Shown: piece after piece, positions 1-14,053 of the stretch
How the letters are laid out: each line of letters begins with the position of its first letter
How positions within the stretch are numbered: position 1 is the first letter of the stretch
NCBI GenBank assembly: GCA_949825025.1
Contig: OX463779.1
Span: 45,369,520-45,433,519, forward strand
From: Siphlonurus alternatus
Taxonomy: Eukaryota > Arthropoda > Insecta > Ephemeroptera > Siphlonuridae
Reading direction: 5' to 3'
Length of the DNA stretch: 64,000 bases
Notes under the pieces: model-generated
Database searches by the model: none
Seen by the model: the letters and a program-made list of their open reading frames with translations, nothing else
Told to the model about the DNA's origin: nothing
Translations under genes and position numbers: made by a program

Positions 1-523
1 TATGATTTTTATTATCTAGATACATTAAATATATAATTCCCTAAAACATTTCGAATCCATTTATGTACGTTTAAGAAATTTAATCTACCTAATATTACAT
101 TCTGTAATTGAAACTCCCCATATAAGATGATAAATCACCGTTAATGTTTTACCTTAGTTATATTCATATAGGTTCTGAACACGCGAGTTTCTATAGAAGA
201 TAAATGGAGTGCACTTTGTAACAAAATATTTTTTTATCAATTTGCGTATTAAAAGTATCTATAGGGAACATATTTCATATTGTATCGTTTAAAATATTGT
301 TTTGATACTTTTATTGTTACTAAATATTGAACAAACACAAATTAATTTGTAGTTATTGATTAAGAAATGAAGTGAAATGATTGAAAAAAGAGTATTTTGA
401 TGATAAATTAGTTCTGTAACTTTAATCAAAATAAAAATTAATTTTATAAATTTAAAAAAAAAAATCAGGGAATTTTTAAGATGTTGTCATTTTCGTTTAC
501 GGTTATTAATTAAAGTATAGGAC

Positions 524-917
524 AATAGACAATAATGGTTGCATTTTTTTATTTCATAATTAGAAAATATACCTAAAATTATGCTTTTCTGAATTTTTTC
601 GGATTTTTTGGAGTGCGGGAACTAATTTTAAAAAAATATTTAAAATACCTGAATTTTGGGTGGTACACCTGATGGGACAACCGTGACGTCATTTGTCGTG
701 CTGTGATTGGCTGTTGATGATGTCACGGCTGCTGTGATTGGCTGTCGATGACGTCACGGTTGTCCTATCAGGTGTACCACCCAAATTCAGACATTTTAAA
801 TATTTTTTTTAAAATTAGTTCCCGCACTCCAAAAAATCTGAAAAAATTCAGAAAAGCTTAATTTAATGTATATTTTCTAATTATGAAATAAAAAAATGCA
901 ACCATTATTGTCTGTTA
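524..917. mobile_element. Foldback MITE with TGACGTCA in its arms
   Basis: Long imperfect inverted repeat of about 390 bp. The left arm begins near 524 (GACAATAATGGTTGCA) and the right arm ends near 917 with its reverse complement. Both arms carry a CTGAATTTTTTCGG/GGAGTGCGGGAACTA-type block shared with the elements at 14054, 20712, 42757, 47190 and 59461, and a TGACGTCA palindrome (684 and 749). The centre holds two copies of a short CTGTGATTGGCTGT motif. There is no coding capacity, so this is a non-autonomous element. I could not fix a target-site duplication. Confidence 0.75.
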
Positions 918-3900
918 AGAAACAATAGTAGTCAATAAAGCGCAATTGATATTTTTTTAATTTAAAAATTAATTTTTTTTTATTATTATTAAACCAAAAT
1001 TAGGCACATCTAAATAATAATTAATTACTATATAAGTTTATAATCAGAATCTTCCAAAACTTCAACTATTTCAAAATATTTGATACTCTGTTGATCACAA
1101 CCACTATTCTTAGAAGCTGTTCAGGTATATTAGTTGTGTCAAATTGGCTCTAATTATTCACAGTTTCCCTATTCCCAACAATTTAATTTATCCCAATAAC
1201 AAAATATAAGTAATTAATAATCTGTGTAAACAAAAAAGGTGTATGAAATAAAATGCAATTCGCAAGATGATATAAGTCTATTTATATATTAAATCCCTGA
1301 GTACTTTTAATTGAAAAAGAAAGTTATATATGACTATAATCATTGCTCTTGAAAATTTATCTGACTTCGATGTATTCGATCAATATTTCGATGTTACAGC
1401 CATCTATTGACCACGGAAATTTTCCAGGGTCACAATTTTCAGTTTTTGCCCGGGAAAATTTCAATTACCAACAATTTTGTTCAAATATACTGCTATATAT
1501 ATATATATATATTTGCATGGCAAAGGAAATTTTCCCATGACGAAATGTGTGCGTACACATTTAATATAACCGTTATAGGGAAGTGTAGGAAAGTTAGAAA
1601 CCTCATAATTTATTTTCCAAGTACTTGAACGTGAAGCTTGTTAATGAATAAATATTTCTATTTTGAGAACGTTTATTTTTCTTCATAACAAAATAATTAT
1701 CTACTGAATACTTTGGAAGGAAACTGCGGTATAAAGAAAATGTGTAGACCAAGGTAATATGCAAAACAGGTATGTTCTTCGAGTGTTTTAGTCTTCCCAC
1801 ATGATGACGTCATGATAAAAGGACATAAGAATAACATTGGATGCCGCTATTATGACGTCACGAGAACGGTCACGTGACTCCAGATGCACGTACCTCGTTA
1901 TCCATTTAGTATGGTGTAGACCGGCTATGAAGTAGACAAACCATCAAGTGGATGTTCAAGGAGAGGAGATTTAATTGCTGCCAGTTGAAATTTCCTCCAA
2001 TTACTACAATAATGATCGTGTTGTTCGGAATAAATTTTATATGTTATTCAGTTTGTTGTGTACTAACTTTGATTTTCTCAACTGGAAATAATATTTTTAT
2101 AAAATAAATGCTGAAATAGTTTCAAATAAGTCATCATATAAAGCATAAAGTGTCAATGTTATACAAAAAAATATACCTTAAAAAAGAGAAACAAATTTAT
2201 TAATTATATTATTTATTGACAAAATGTAAGAATAAAAATATCAACTGCCTATATTTCTGTGACGACAATTCTATGATAGAATAAAACTATTAAAATATTA
2301 AAATTAAAATGTATTGCCGTCATAAAGTTAGTGCGAACCTAGTGGTAACTGCTGGAACTACGTGCGTCTGGCGAGGATTGCTGTATATTATTAACATTGT
2401 AAAATCATGTAAATGCTATGTCAGCAGCCACAGCATAATTTTACAGAAATGACAACACCTTAATTAGTTGTCAAATACTTTCGGACAAATATAAAAAAAT
2501 ATTTCAACTTCGTTAATGATTTCTTTCTTAGAAATTTGATAATTTTTGTGATTCTCCCCATGCTATAGGTATTGGCGTATCCTCGATGCAAAGAGCAAAA
2601 TTTTCAGACGTCAGCGCCATCTCTTGGTCCTTTATGTCCTCTATACTCGTATTTTATGAAGCACAAAAACTGGACCCTGAATTTGACAATATCGGCTCTA
2701 TGACAGACAGGCAATGGTATTTACCTCAACTAGACAAATCTAACCTATTAAGACATGTGACAACTCGTCAAGCAGTTCACGCGGCTTTCATCATTTAATT
2801 TGAAAATCTCCCAAATTTCCAATTCAACTTGTATTTGCAAACTATGTAATCAGATTTGCAGTCAATACCATTTAAATGTTTGTATTGTTAGAATCAAATC
2901 AATCAATGACTTTGCCAAGAGAGATATTGTTTGATTCCTATATAAGATTTAAAACTATAACTATATATTGTATCTTTTCAATTACATTTATATGCATAAA
3001 TTATCATCAAATACTGAATTATGTTCTATAACTCTTTTTTTTTTTTTTTTTTTTTTTACATACAATTCTATTTGTGTTTCTGATTTATATCTATACATTA
3101 TCCATATATTTATATGTCTAATTGTATCTGTACCAAAAAGTCTTATGCTCTTTGTTATAAATAAACAAAGTATTGTTGTGTAATGTCTGTCACGTTGAAG
3201 GAAAAACATGGGACGGTTGTTGATTTACATGTTAACTTATGGAAAATGACCGTTAATTATGAAGTTGAAACGGTTACCTAGCGCCAACAATGCCATTACG
3301 TTCTCTGCTCTGGTGGCAAAATTAGGCACTACGTCGTCTTATGTTTAACAATGAAAAAGGCTTCATGCGACAGACATTATAAAATATAAACAATGGTTTG
3401 TTACAACCATTGCGAGTAGAATCTATACACTTATTTGTACTTATAATAAAAAAATTACACAAATACTTATTCCAAAATTAATTATATTATATATCAGTAT
3501 TCTAATTTGAGAAGACCTACTTCCAGACATACGTCAATTATAATATCACATACAAAATGTACAATATAAACATCATGTAATATAATATGCAATTATATAT
3601 AATGTAACTACTATGATGCATACTACATGATATGCAATATAAGCACCATAAATGCAGAGCTAATTACTTTGAACATTATATAACTTATTTTTATCTTCCA
3701 TATATATATGACTAATTAATTTCAAATAATTAGTAATATGATGACGACAGTGAGATTACATAACCATCATTGTTGCATCATAATAATGGAGCTCATCAAA
3801 ATTTAAAACTCAATATCTATTACAAAATATTACCATTATTATTTACAATGGATGAGATATTAAAAAAATACTACAATATAAAACTCATATAATACCAACT

Positions 3901-3961
3901 CGTCTTTAAATTACAAAAAAAGTCCTACGACACCGAGCAGCAGAAGAGTTCGGTTCGTTAA

Positions 3962-4301
3962 GGGTAAGGTAACACACGCCCAAAATGTTAAAAAAAAATC
4001 CCACATACGAAATATATGAAAAAGAATAAAATGTTCTCCTCTACATCCTCTATCAGTAGCTAAAATATCAAGTATACAAATTTGAGCCTTTTTTAAGCTT
4101 TTAATTTTTAAAGTTGACTAAATTAGCATTTCCATTTCTCCATGTTAAAGTAGTCAACTTTAAAAATTCAGAACTCAAAAACTAGCTCAACTACCTGATA
4201 TTTTAGCTACTGATAGGGGATGTAGAGGAGAACATTTTGTTCTTTTTCATAAATTTCGTATACATGTGTTTTTTTTTAACATTGGGCGTGTTACCTTCCC
4301 C
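3962..4301. mobile_element. TTAA-flanked foldback MITE, GGGTAAGG family, copy 1
   Basis: The ends are GGGTAAGGTAACA... and ...CGTGTTACCTTCCCC, flanked by TTAA at 3958-3961 and 4302-4305. Nearly the whole element is an inverted repeat with a centre around AAAGTTGACTAAATTAGC. The same family recurs at 24206, 60198 and 61501. A TTAA target duplication is typical of piggyBac-type transposition, but no transposase is present and the terminal GGG is opposite in sense to the usual CCC start, so the superfamily is an inference. Confidence 0.8.
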
Positions 4302-4414
4302 TTAAAGCAAGTAGATTACTTGCAAAATATCACTAATCAATTTGGAATGAATACATCGAATTTTGTGCAAATTGTACATTTTTTAAATTATAATTAATAA
4401 AATAGGCATATATT

Positions 4415-4459
<45 letters not shown>

Positions 4460-5716
4460 GCGTGTACTCTATTATATAATAATTATTGAAGTCAGTGTTA
4501 ATGTGTGGTGCTGCATAAAAGTTCAAGGAGCGGCGGAGATTGCCCAGCATACATACATGGTATGTAAAAGTACATCAACATCTCATCAACTTAAATAAAA
4601 AAAAAATGCTGACAAAATTGCTATTAAGATTAAGTGTAATTTAAAAGTATAACAATAGTTGCTAATGGTTTGAGCAGACACATTTCATTTGAGTTTGTCA
4701 CAGCAACGATATATTTGTGGCAATCCTGGGAGGTTAAAGTGATTGGATTGACGTAGCTCCTAGGAGACCCACGTATAGCCCCCCATATACCGTTGTATGT
4801 TCGACCGAGCTGCAAGCAAGTCCCTACTGAAACATCAACGCAAAACAAACACCACAACTACACCACAATAACACGACGTGCAATTGTCAGTGCCCGCTGT
4901 TGTTGTGACCAGGAAAAAAAGAAAAAGATTCATCATAGTAAAAGGGCTCTTCGTTTGTTCAACAATATTTATTTGTTATAGTAATTTGAGTGATAGAAAA
5001 TATTGAAAATCAACATAGAGATAGAAGTGTATATATAGAGTTACATCATTGTATGTATTAACAATTTCTAAAAACAAGTTAAAACTCTTATAAAAGTTAA
5101 TTTAATTAAAACATTTTATACTTTTTCTTAATGAAAAAATAATAATTGATCATGAAGTCAATTTGTATAATACAATTATATTAATTAAAAATGTGAGTCA
5201 AAATAAAGTGTCTTATTTTTTTTTTAATTATTTGTACAAGGTATATACCTCTAATTTAAATTAAATCCAGATCTAATTTAAAAGGACATATTATAATCCG
5301 GTTTTGAAGCTGACGGTCTCATATCACAATATATATACAAATATGAAATGCATGACATGTGTATATAATTTCCTTACAACAAAAAATATGATCCAAATTC
5401 AAAATTCAAATTCAATGAATCATTGGCAAGAAAATGACTTAAGGTTCTTTTAGTTATTAGCACCATCATATAATAAAGAATACTTGGCACTATAATACAT
5501 TATACATTTTTTTTTAAATGTTCAAGTCTATAATATTATAAGGTGAGATACTTTTAACCACTTTTCCAGGGTTCGGACAAGTGCCCCGTATTCGGGAAGT
5601 ATTCACTTTTGGGTGTACCGGGTTTCCTGCTACCAGGTTTCCATGGTTTCCTGTAGCTAACATGCCTAATGGCGGGAAGTTTGAATTGGGCCATGGCCGC
5701 TCGAATAGCAATACTG

Positions 5717-5855
5717 GGTGCGATTCACGAAACAGTTAGCCAGGTTTCTAACCACGTTTATAGGTGGTTTAACATGTAAAACATCAGGTATATTTAAACG
5801 TGGTTAAGCTAAACGTAGTTAGAAACCTGGCTAACTGCTTCGTGAATCGCACTCA
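5717..5855. mobile_element. Short hairpin MITE
   Basis: Perfect-looking hairpin with arms of about 45 bp. It begins GGTGCGATTCACGAA, runs through GTTAGCCAGGTTTCTAACCACG, and closes with the complement ending CGTGAATCGCACTCA. No coding capacity. This is the only copy seen in the window. Confidence 0.6.
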
Positions 5856-7064
5856 CTATTGTTAAGTTTAAATGCTTACGTGAATAGCAGAATATGCTGT
5901 AGTATGCTAACATATATTATAAAATAAAATAAAAATAAAATTTATCTCAATTGTACGATACTTCACTTACAATTAGACTAAATTGTTAGCATTACTAGTT
6001 ATTTTCTATAATTCCTCACTCTTCAATGGTTGTGTTATTATATTATAGAAGTACCCAATAGGGTTTGATTAAAAACTAAAAAAAAAATATTATAGAAGTT
6101 TTATACAATGTATTGAGAGATAAATTTTATATAATATTATATATCCAGAACAACTCACGGAAGTAAAATTATACAACATGATTACTTGATTACTCGATCT
6201 GCAAATGTAATATTGTAGAGCTATGCTATAAAGAAAAAAAAAAGTATAATTGTTCAACGTAATCACTTTACATCGTATAATATGAATGTAACTGCAATTA
6301 CGAAGATTGTATTTATGCACTGATTTGCAGAATGTAAGTAACACGAGTAACGAGGTATGTGATTTGTTAACCTTCTGCAATTAGTATTATTATTTATGAA
6401 ACAGTAATTTGAATTTTATACTTCATGCATAAAAAAATATTACGTAGTTTATAAAACTTAATTCAAATTTAAATGTGAATAATTGCATGGTATCTCTTGG
6501 TTAGATATATAATGTAATCTGGCATATACGACAACATTTTATGTCAGAATGCAATTAATTTCTATTCAGGTATATATTTTATTGTTACTTTTACTATGAA
6601 GAATTATAAAATAACATTTAAATTAATTTACCTAAAACAAAAATTAAAGATAATCCCTGAACATTACACGTATATAGTATTTGCTACTAACCACCAAGAT
6701 CTGCTCCGACGGCGGCTCTAGGCAGGCTCAAGCCCAGATCCTAAAATTCAGCGCTCACTTTCGCGACCCTTTTACTTCGCTATATATAAGCGAGCAGCTG
6801 AAGCCACCTACCTAATGTTTTTTAACATTGATAAATAATACACATCAAACAAAAACCAATTATTTTATGATAAAATTTTTAAAGAGAAATTATTATTTTT
6901 TAAAAAATTTAACTATGTTGTTAAATAAAAAAAAAACGTGAATTTTTTTTGACAGAGATTTCTTTTGTTTCTTTGTTTATTATTATAAAAAGCTAAATAT
7001 TTGTTTTGTATTACAAAATCCACTTTTTTTTATTTTCCCTCTCTCAATTTTTTTCATATTATAA

Positions 7065-7264
7065 NNNNNNNNNNNNNNNNNNNNNNNNNNNNNNNNNNNN
7101 NNNNNNNNNNNNNNNNNNNNNNNNNNNNNNNNNNNNNNNNNNNNNNNNNNNNNNNNNNNNNNNNNNNNNNNNNNNNNNNNNNNNNNNNNNNNNNNNNNNN
7201 NNNNNNNNNNNNNNNNNNNNNNNNNNNNNNNNNNNNNNNNNNNNNNNNNNNNNNNNNNNNNNNN
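7065..7264. other. Assembly gap (200 N)
   Basis: Exactly 200 unknown bases, a common placeholder length, so the true distance between the flanks is unknown. AT-rich sequence lies on both sides. Confidence 0.99.
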
Positions 7265-8029
7265 AGCATCACTACCGTACACTTGACTGCCCAGATCCAA
7301 CCAGTGATGAGATGAATTTTATTCTCTAAATTTCATCTCACCAAGTCATTACGTAATATGGTAAAATCAATTGTTTCAATGTATGACGTCATTCTTAATA
7401 ATATTGAATAACAATATAGTTCGAAGTAGCCTGATTTTGTAAAACTCGGACATTGGTATTTTTTTTTTTAACAAGAAACATGTAAAGTGATGTACAGTTG
7501 AGTTCACTTCAATGCACTTCAATCTAAAAAGTATTGACCTACTTCTATTTTAAATTGAATTTTTTTTTTTTATTATTATGCATATATTCTATCTTCTAAT
7601 TAAATTGTAGTTTGTTTCAATTGATTTGATTATTATATTGCAAGTATTGCAACTCTACATTTTTTATACTTAAAAGCTTTATAATAGTATTATATTATTA
7701 TCAATAAAATCAATAATGGAAGCTAGAAAAAATTAGCTTTTTGTGTTATATATTTTTATAAAATAATAAACAATATTTCGTATAAAAAAACTGTTGATAT
7801 AAATCCCCACAAAAAATGAAAAAGCTCTTACAATATTATTATATATTTGATATTAACAAGCATTCTTCTTCTCCGTTTATTTTTATTTTTATTTTTTTTT
7901 TATTTTTTTTTATTTATTTATTTTTTTTTTTTTGCAAATTAATGTTATTTTTTCATTGTTTTCATAATGTTATTAAAATTGTCATTGAAAGAAATACACA
8001 TAAATAATATAAATATATATAATTGCTTA

Positions 8030-8260
8030 GGGTTTGTTGGGTCACTTCCAAACCTGAGAGACCATGCATCCCAGCATTCACCTAGTTGCGACTGAGGGAA
8101 CCATGGAAATCCCAGTCAGGATGGTCGGCAATTTATGAAGATTACCAATCAATCACCTCCCGATTTGAGGGATTTTTCAGCATGCACATGGAAAATCCGG
8201 CGCTGCCTAGAATCAAACTCATTACTCTCCGACTACGATTACATAATTATATCAATTATG
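8030..8260 (-). repeat. tRNA-headed SINE, minus strand
   Basis: Read on the minus strand, it has a B-box-like GAGTTTGATTC followed by a body (GGGAGGTGATTGATTGG, then CATCCTGACTGGGATTTCC, then AGGTGAATGCTGGGATG) that matches the body of the plus-strand SINE at 20389. The tRNA-like head is degenerate. The GACTG...TTTCC...CTCAGTC...AATGCTGGGA block is the central domain also found in the 5S-headed SINEs. Confidence 0.7.
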
Positions 8261-9698
8261 GCAAGTGATAATAAGGGGTTGTAATAGATTTAAGAATTGT
8301 AAAATTTTATATTTACTTTCAACGAAATAAAATAAAAAATCTCTACTGTTATATATGGTTACATTAAGTATAAATATAAAAAATATAGTACATTATAAAA
8401 AACAAACAACAACAAACTGTTTAATTATTCTCTCCAGAATAAGTGACACATGTAGTTTTGTTATTTTCCGTCTCTTCTCTGGGGAGTGGCAGCACAGGTA
8501 CTGCAGTAGGTACGTGTGTCGAGCTACGAGACTCATCACTTAACCCTCCCACCCTTTTCCATTTTCACCCCCCTCTCAGACTAGCAGCACTACCCATCAA
8601 CCAATCTCGTTTTATGACACCTGCTGATCAATTATTAATAATAAAGGTAAAATTTAATATCTTTTGAATTATGCGCTCTATATGGTCCCATATAAACAGC
8701 ACTAGGAAGAGAGCTTAAAACCCAGAAGAGAAGCAGAACAGCTCAACTGGGAATGAATATAAGAGATCCAAAGAGAGAGAGAGAGACTCTGCTATATACA
8801 GGGGCTTTATGATGTGGCTTGTGGTAAGAGAGAGAGTGCAAATTTATACCATCGGTATACAAAAGGCGGAAATCACCATGCATATATTTCAAATTTATGA
8901 AAATTATCTTACTTCAATAAAACTACCTATATATAATATCACACCCAGCTTGTTTATTATATGTTATAGTAAAATAAAACTTTAATGTTTTTTTTTTCAC
9001 TTTATTTTATATTTTCAGTATACAAAAAAAAAAAGAGGCATTTATATGGAAAAGGCAAGAGGACTCTCTGCAATCATGTAGATAGGAAGATTACCATTAA
9101 GGAAATAACGTGGTCGCAAGGGTTCAAGTGGTGGGTATATCGACGAAGAGCAGACTATGTGGGTTAAATTGAAAATGGAGGGAGAAAAAAAAAAAGAAGG
9201 CAGACAGCCGTACGTAATAAGATGCATGGACCTTGGAGAGAGGGGATGACAATTCGTAGTGGAGAATATCCATTTGTTGAAAACCCAATGGTTTGCAACG
9301 ATGCAAAACGGACTTCACTTTCCTTTAATCAATACCTGCTGAATAAAATTACCATCAAAAAAATTTTTTTTCCTTTTCTTATAAAATTTAAGATAGAAAA
9401 AATAGTCAATTTCTAAAATACATTAACAGAAATAAAATAATGGGTTGTATGTATAAAATTAATGTAACTAACCAGTGACGTGTTTCTTAATGTATTTGAT
9501 TAAAGATATTTAATTAAAAAATGTTATAAATGTGTTAAAATTATATTTTGCTTTCAATCATATTATATAATTATATAGTCGCAGAAATGAAATTACCAAA
9601 AACCTAGTTTTGGTTAAACATGTGAAAAAGTGACCAAAATCCAAAATCAACTTTTTTTTAATTACTTTTAATTAATTTTGTTTCACCAAAAACCGACG

Positions 9699-9815
<117 letters not shown>

Positions 9816-10506
9816 ACAATGGGTTTTGGTCGTTACGATTTTAGTTTTTGTTTTAGTTTTGATTCAATTTTAATGACCAAAAATCGAAACATAATATTGT
9901 TCATTTCAGGTTTTGATAATTTTTTTAACATTATCCAAATTTGGCTTTGGGCGCTAGCAGATGATGCATATATTAGAGAATACATATAAATTATATTTAT
10001 TGAATGATGTGTAAGATGATGTAGGATGCACTTAACAGCCTACAGATTATATATATATATAATTTCTGTGTAAAACTGTATTTATGATGATAACTATATT
10101 ATAACTTATGGGTGGATTGGGCGAGCCAATTTTAACTCTGCTCTTTCGTCTAACTGTCTGTTGCGAATGAGACTCCCACTTTTAAGAGATAATGATGGAA
10201 CATTGATTGCTCTACCTACTCGAATTGCAATGAATAGAAAAGTAGATAGAATTTTAGAGATAAAAGAGAGAGAGAGAGAGAGATTCCTTTATTTTCAGTT
10301 TAAAAGTTAGACGTGACTGATGATTTAAAAAACGTTCTTATAGAACATAATATAAGATATTTCAATTGAATTGAACAGATTGTGTAATCTTCTTTATTTC
10401 AAATTATTTCCATCTATTATAAATCAAATTATATATATATAAAATACTATTGAATTCAAAAGTCATTGTACTTTTTTAAAGGTATAAATAACAAAGTAGA
10501 AACTAA

Positions 10507-10739
10507 AGGCGGATTCACATGGCGATTTTTGTCATGCGACGTGAAGCAATTAATAATGCGATTTTGCTGTAACATCCATTGGAGGCCATATTTGCGATTA
10601 AAAAAAGAGCATCGATAATTAATGCGATATCCGCTGCTGCAACCTGCGAATTCGCTCGCCGCGTATTATATATATAGGATTTCACAGTTTTTGCGTTAAA
10701 ATTGCGTCGCATCACCGTTGTCGACATGTGAATTTGCCT
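10507..10739. mobile_element. MITE with TAA target duplication
   Basis: The terminal inverted repeats AGGCGGATTCACATG and CATGTGAATTTGCCT are flanked by TAA on both sides (10504-10506 and 10740-10742). A 3-bp TWA duplication is the hallmark of PIF/Harbinger elements, so that superfamily is the best inference. The minus-strand open frame across it is not coding. Confidence 0.65.
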
Positions 10740-12949
10740 TAAAGAGGTACAAGGTTTACTGAAGAAACAACTCACAATACATTTTCTGTTTAAGTCACTT
10801 GCGTTATGGCAATCTCTCCCCCCCCCCCCCCACTCAATGAAACGTTCATTCATTTTCTAATGACATTGTAATCAAGAAAAAAAATTGTGTTCTCCATGAA
10901 AATTATTGTCATGCTCATCATTATCATGGAATTAATGATATTATCATTCAAGCGAATTTTTTATAATTCATTTTTTTTTCCTTCATCTTTTTCAATGCTT
11001 TTCATTATTATAAAAATGTCAGTAAAAAAAATTGTGCAGTTAAGCATAAAAAGTTTTATTAATTTAAACTTAAAAAAGAGCTGAGGTTGCTACTACAATC
11101 AGTTGTCTGTGAACTCTTCTTGTAACTTCTGTAAATTTATTGATTTTTAATTAAAAATAAACATTAGTTGTATTGATTTATCATTCCCACTCAAAAATAA
11201 TAACAGGAAAATAAAATTTTGTACTTTCTGTATCAAAATCAATCTTGAAATAAAAATAATTGATTTTACTCTTTTCTAAAAATATTAAAATAATAAAAAT
11301 ACAGCTAAAATTTTCATGTCAAGATACTTCCGTTGGGAATAAAATATTAATTTTACTATAGCGTGATTTTAATAACGCTGTATCAAACCTTCTGTCAGAT
11401 ATTTTCCCAATTTTAATCTTGTTATAGGAAAACAAGCAGTGATTTAAACAAGGGAGGGCTTTAAACCCTACCTAAATAAATTCATCAATGTACAGTGAAA
11501 AATACATGACCCCCTCCCCACATTGAAACCACCAAACACCATGGATATGAATAGTTTTTTTCCTGTGATGCATGCATCCTTATAGCATACTATAAATATA
11601 GTGAAAACAAACTATTATAGTTGTTGATGCATATTCAGCAGAATAATGTTACAAAGCCAGACAAATTAATCTTACAACAATGCGCATGAATTTTCATTTG
11701 ATTTTTTATATATATTTTTATTGTGGTTGTTAAGAAGAGCTTTTCTGTAAATAGTATGTTGGATGTATTTATTATGTTTTTTTTTTTTTTTTTCTTTTAT
11801 TGTGATTAATATTATTTATGTTTTTTATCGGACGTGATCCAAGTTGTCTAGATACAAAACTAAATTAATGTTGAAAAAAGAATTTGAATTTAAAATGTAT
11901 CAATAGTCAGCAAAGAAAAACTTAAATGTAACATTCAGGTTATTATTCTCCGAATTAAGTTGTTCAAAATATCACAACATCGCCTGTTCATAAAATATGC
12001 GAAATTTGAGAGTGACGCTACATCCAGGACCTTCTATTTTACCGGTAATTTAGAAGGCATTTGCGATGAAAACTGATGTCATTCATCTTTGTTGACGTCA
12101 CGATCTTGACAGGTGGATTTACAAGGGTGGTGAAATTAAAGCGCACTTGCCGTGAAATTCCATGGCAGCCATGTTCCGCGCTGAAATTGCTTCATCGCGG
12201 CGCCGATATTTTAATATTCGTACCTCACCGCTCTCTGAAACCGTTCAGGTAATTCACTATTACGTCACAATTAATAGTATGTTAGTATATACAGCGTCCT
12301 CAGGCAACTTTACAATATATTTTAATTAATTTTCCTTGTATATCAGCCATATAAATATATAGAGAAGTGTATTTGGACAGTAAATAAAATTTCAATTTGA
12401 CTAATGCTCTGTCTATTTTTAAATATTATATTGAGGTACAAAAAATCAAAGTGACAGCTAAAACTTCTGTTGCTTATTTATTTTTCATAAATAAAAAAAA
12501 TACTATTTTAGAACTTATTAAACATTTCTTATTATTTTCTTATAACAAATAAACAAGGCGTAACAAATTAAGACCATGTATTTCCTTACACGCATATACA
12601 CACTTACTATATATAGGTCTGAATTAATACCATTTATTTGCTACTAGGATTTAATTTCGCGCTCTGTGGTTTCTGTGTTGTAAAAGTCTTATATAAAAAA
12701 TAAAAATGTATTATATAGGAAATTCTTATAATAATCATTTAAGTTTTTGTGGTTTAAAAGTTAATACTTTCGGAACAGTTTCAACACACTTTTATAATAT
12801 AACATAACCTTTCTTAATTACTTTTAAATAACGTTTCAATTACATAAACAAAAAAATTAGAGCACGGGTGGTAAAAAAGGAAATATTTTATTGCATAAAT
12901 CCTAATACTTTTTTTCTTTTTAAGGAATTTTAATAAAAACATTAATTTA

Positions 12950-13340
12950 GGTTGAGCGTGACGCAGTGCATTGACCTGTTCTCGTTAGATCACCGAAGTC
13001 AAGCTACGTCAAGCGTGGTTATTACTTGGATGGGTAACCGTTTCAAGTAAAAATTACGTTGCTCCCTTCCTGGGGTAAATTCATCTCGCTGTCCACCCAG
13101 TGCAGTGATGCACTTGTGCACTTGTGTGTGGTTCTCCAGGCTTTGGACATCACTTTGGTCCATTGATAAAAAGTAGAAGTGTCCGTCCTGACTGAGATTT
13201 TCCACCGTTCCCTGAGTCTCAACTCAGTGAATGCTGGGACACGTAACAGCCGTGGTCACCATCCTTTTCCTATAATTTATCTTCTAATATACCCATTAAT
13301 ATTCCACCATGAGCTCTAACCGGTGTATCCTTGTAAAAAA
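12950..13340 (+). repeat. 5S-rRNA-derived SINE (SINE3-like)
   Basis: The head reads as diverged 5S rRNA: GTTCTCGTTAGATCACCGAA, then GTCAAG, then TTACTTGGATGGGTAACCG, which covers the conserved internal control region of 5S genes. It is followed by a body with GTCCTGACTGAGATTTTCC...CTCAGTGAATGCTGGGACA and an A/T-rich tail after TGTATCCTTGTAAAAAA. Point changes and the fused body show it is a retroposed SINE, not a 5S gene. Related copies lie at 15228 and 32690, with truncated copies at 27388 and 48459. Confidence 0.88.
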
Positions 13341-14053
13341 TATAAATATAAAAATAATAAAAATTATCTAATTGTAAGTGTATTCTTATTATAAAAATTG
13401 CTATGAACTCTGCATTTATATTTTATTGTTTATTATGTTACATGTCGAAATAAGGTGTAAAAAATATAATTTGAACACAATTAATAAACAATTATAGTAT
13501 TTTTGTAGCGTCCTTCTGTTCAAGTTCATTATTAATTCATTATTATTTTCAACCGTGAACATTTTCTTCAAACAAGGAAACTTCGTGATCCTTTTTCAGT
13601 CACGAACTCATGATGATAATAAAGAGTAGAAGTTAATAACTTGTTAGTATAGCAAAGATAAGTAAACAAAAGAATTTTTAGGATGATATTATTTTGTTTT
13701 TCTAGCTTAAGGACATAAAATTGCACAAAAGCAAAATTGAAAGTTATTTTTTATGAAGGTTGAATAGAGCTTCAATATCAACTCATTAAATTTGACCTAT
13801 TGTACCTTACATTCTCTCAACATCATCGAAATTTTATTAAAAATTATTATTATTATTATTATTATATTGGAAGGCACAGTGTTTGTATAATATAAGATTT
13901 TCCTTCAAAAATAAAAACTAAAACAAAAACTCATTTCTCATTTTTGTCATATTTTCATTTAAAATATCTCATAAAGTTTCATTTGCATCAAAACTTGTAA
14001 GTTTTCATTTTCTTTACTTTTGTAAAACAATGTAACAATTTGAGCATATTTGT

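Larger units (their letters stand above)
1..8029. other. Intergenic, no gene seen
   Basis: AT-rich spacer with no open frame that looks coding on either strand. The short frames here are AT-rich, lack codon bias and match nothing I recognise. It holds the foldback elements at 524-917, 3962-4301 and 5717-5855, an (AT)n run at about 4419-4455, poly-T tracts and the assembly gap listed separately. TGACGTCA palindromes lie at 1805, 1853 and 7384 outside the elements I could delimit. Confidence 0.7.

Noticed and set aside
2586..2798. Plus-strand frame of 70 codons with non-repetitive composition
   Set aside because: No homology recognised and no flanking splice or poly(A) context; codon use matches the spacer. 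Possible but unsupported.
10515..10853. Minus-strand frame of 112 codons
   Set aside because: Most of it overlaps the TAA-flanked MITE at 10507-10739 and a C-rich tract.
12970..13070. Possible functional 5S rRNA gene
   Set aside because: The 5S-like part is diverged, lacks the full 5S ends and is fused to a repeated SINE body with a tail; several copies show the same fusion.
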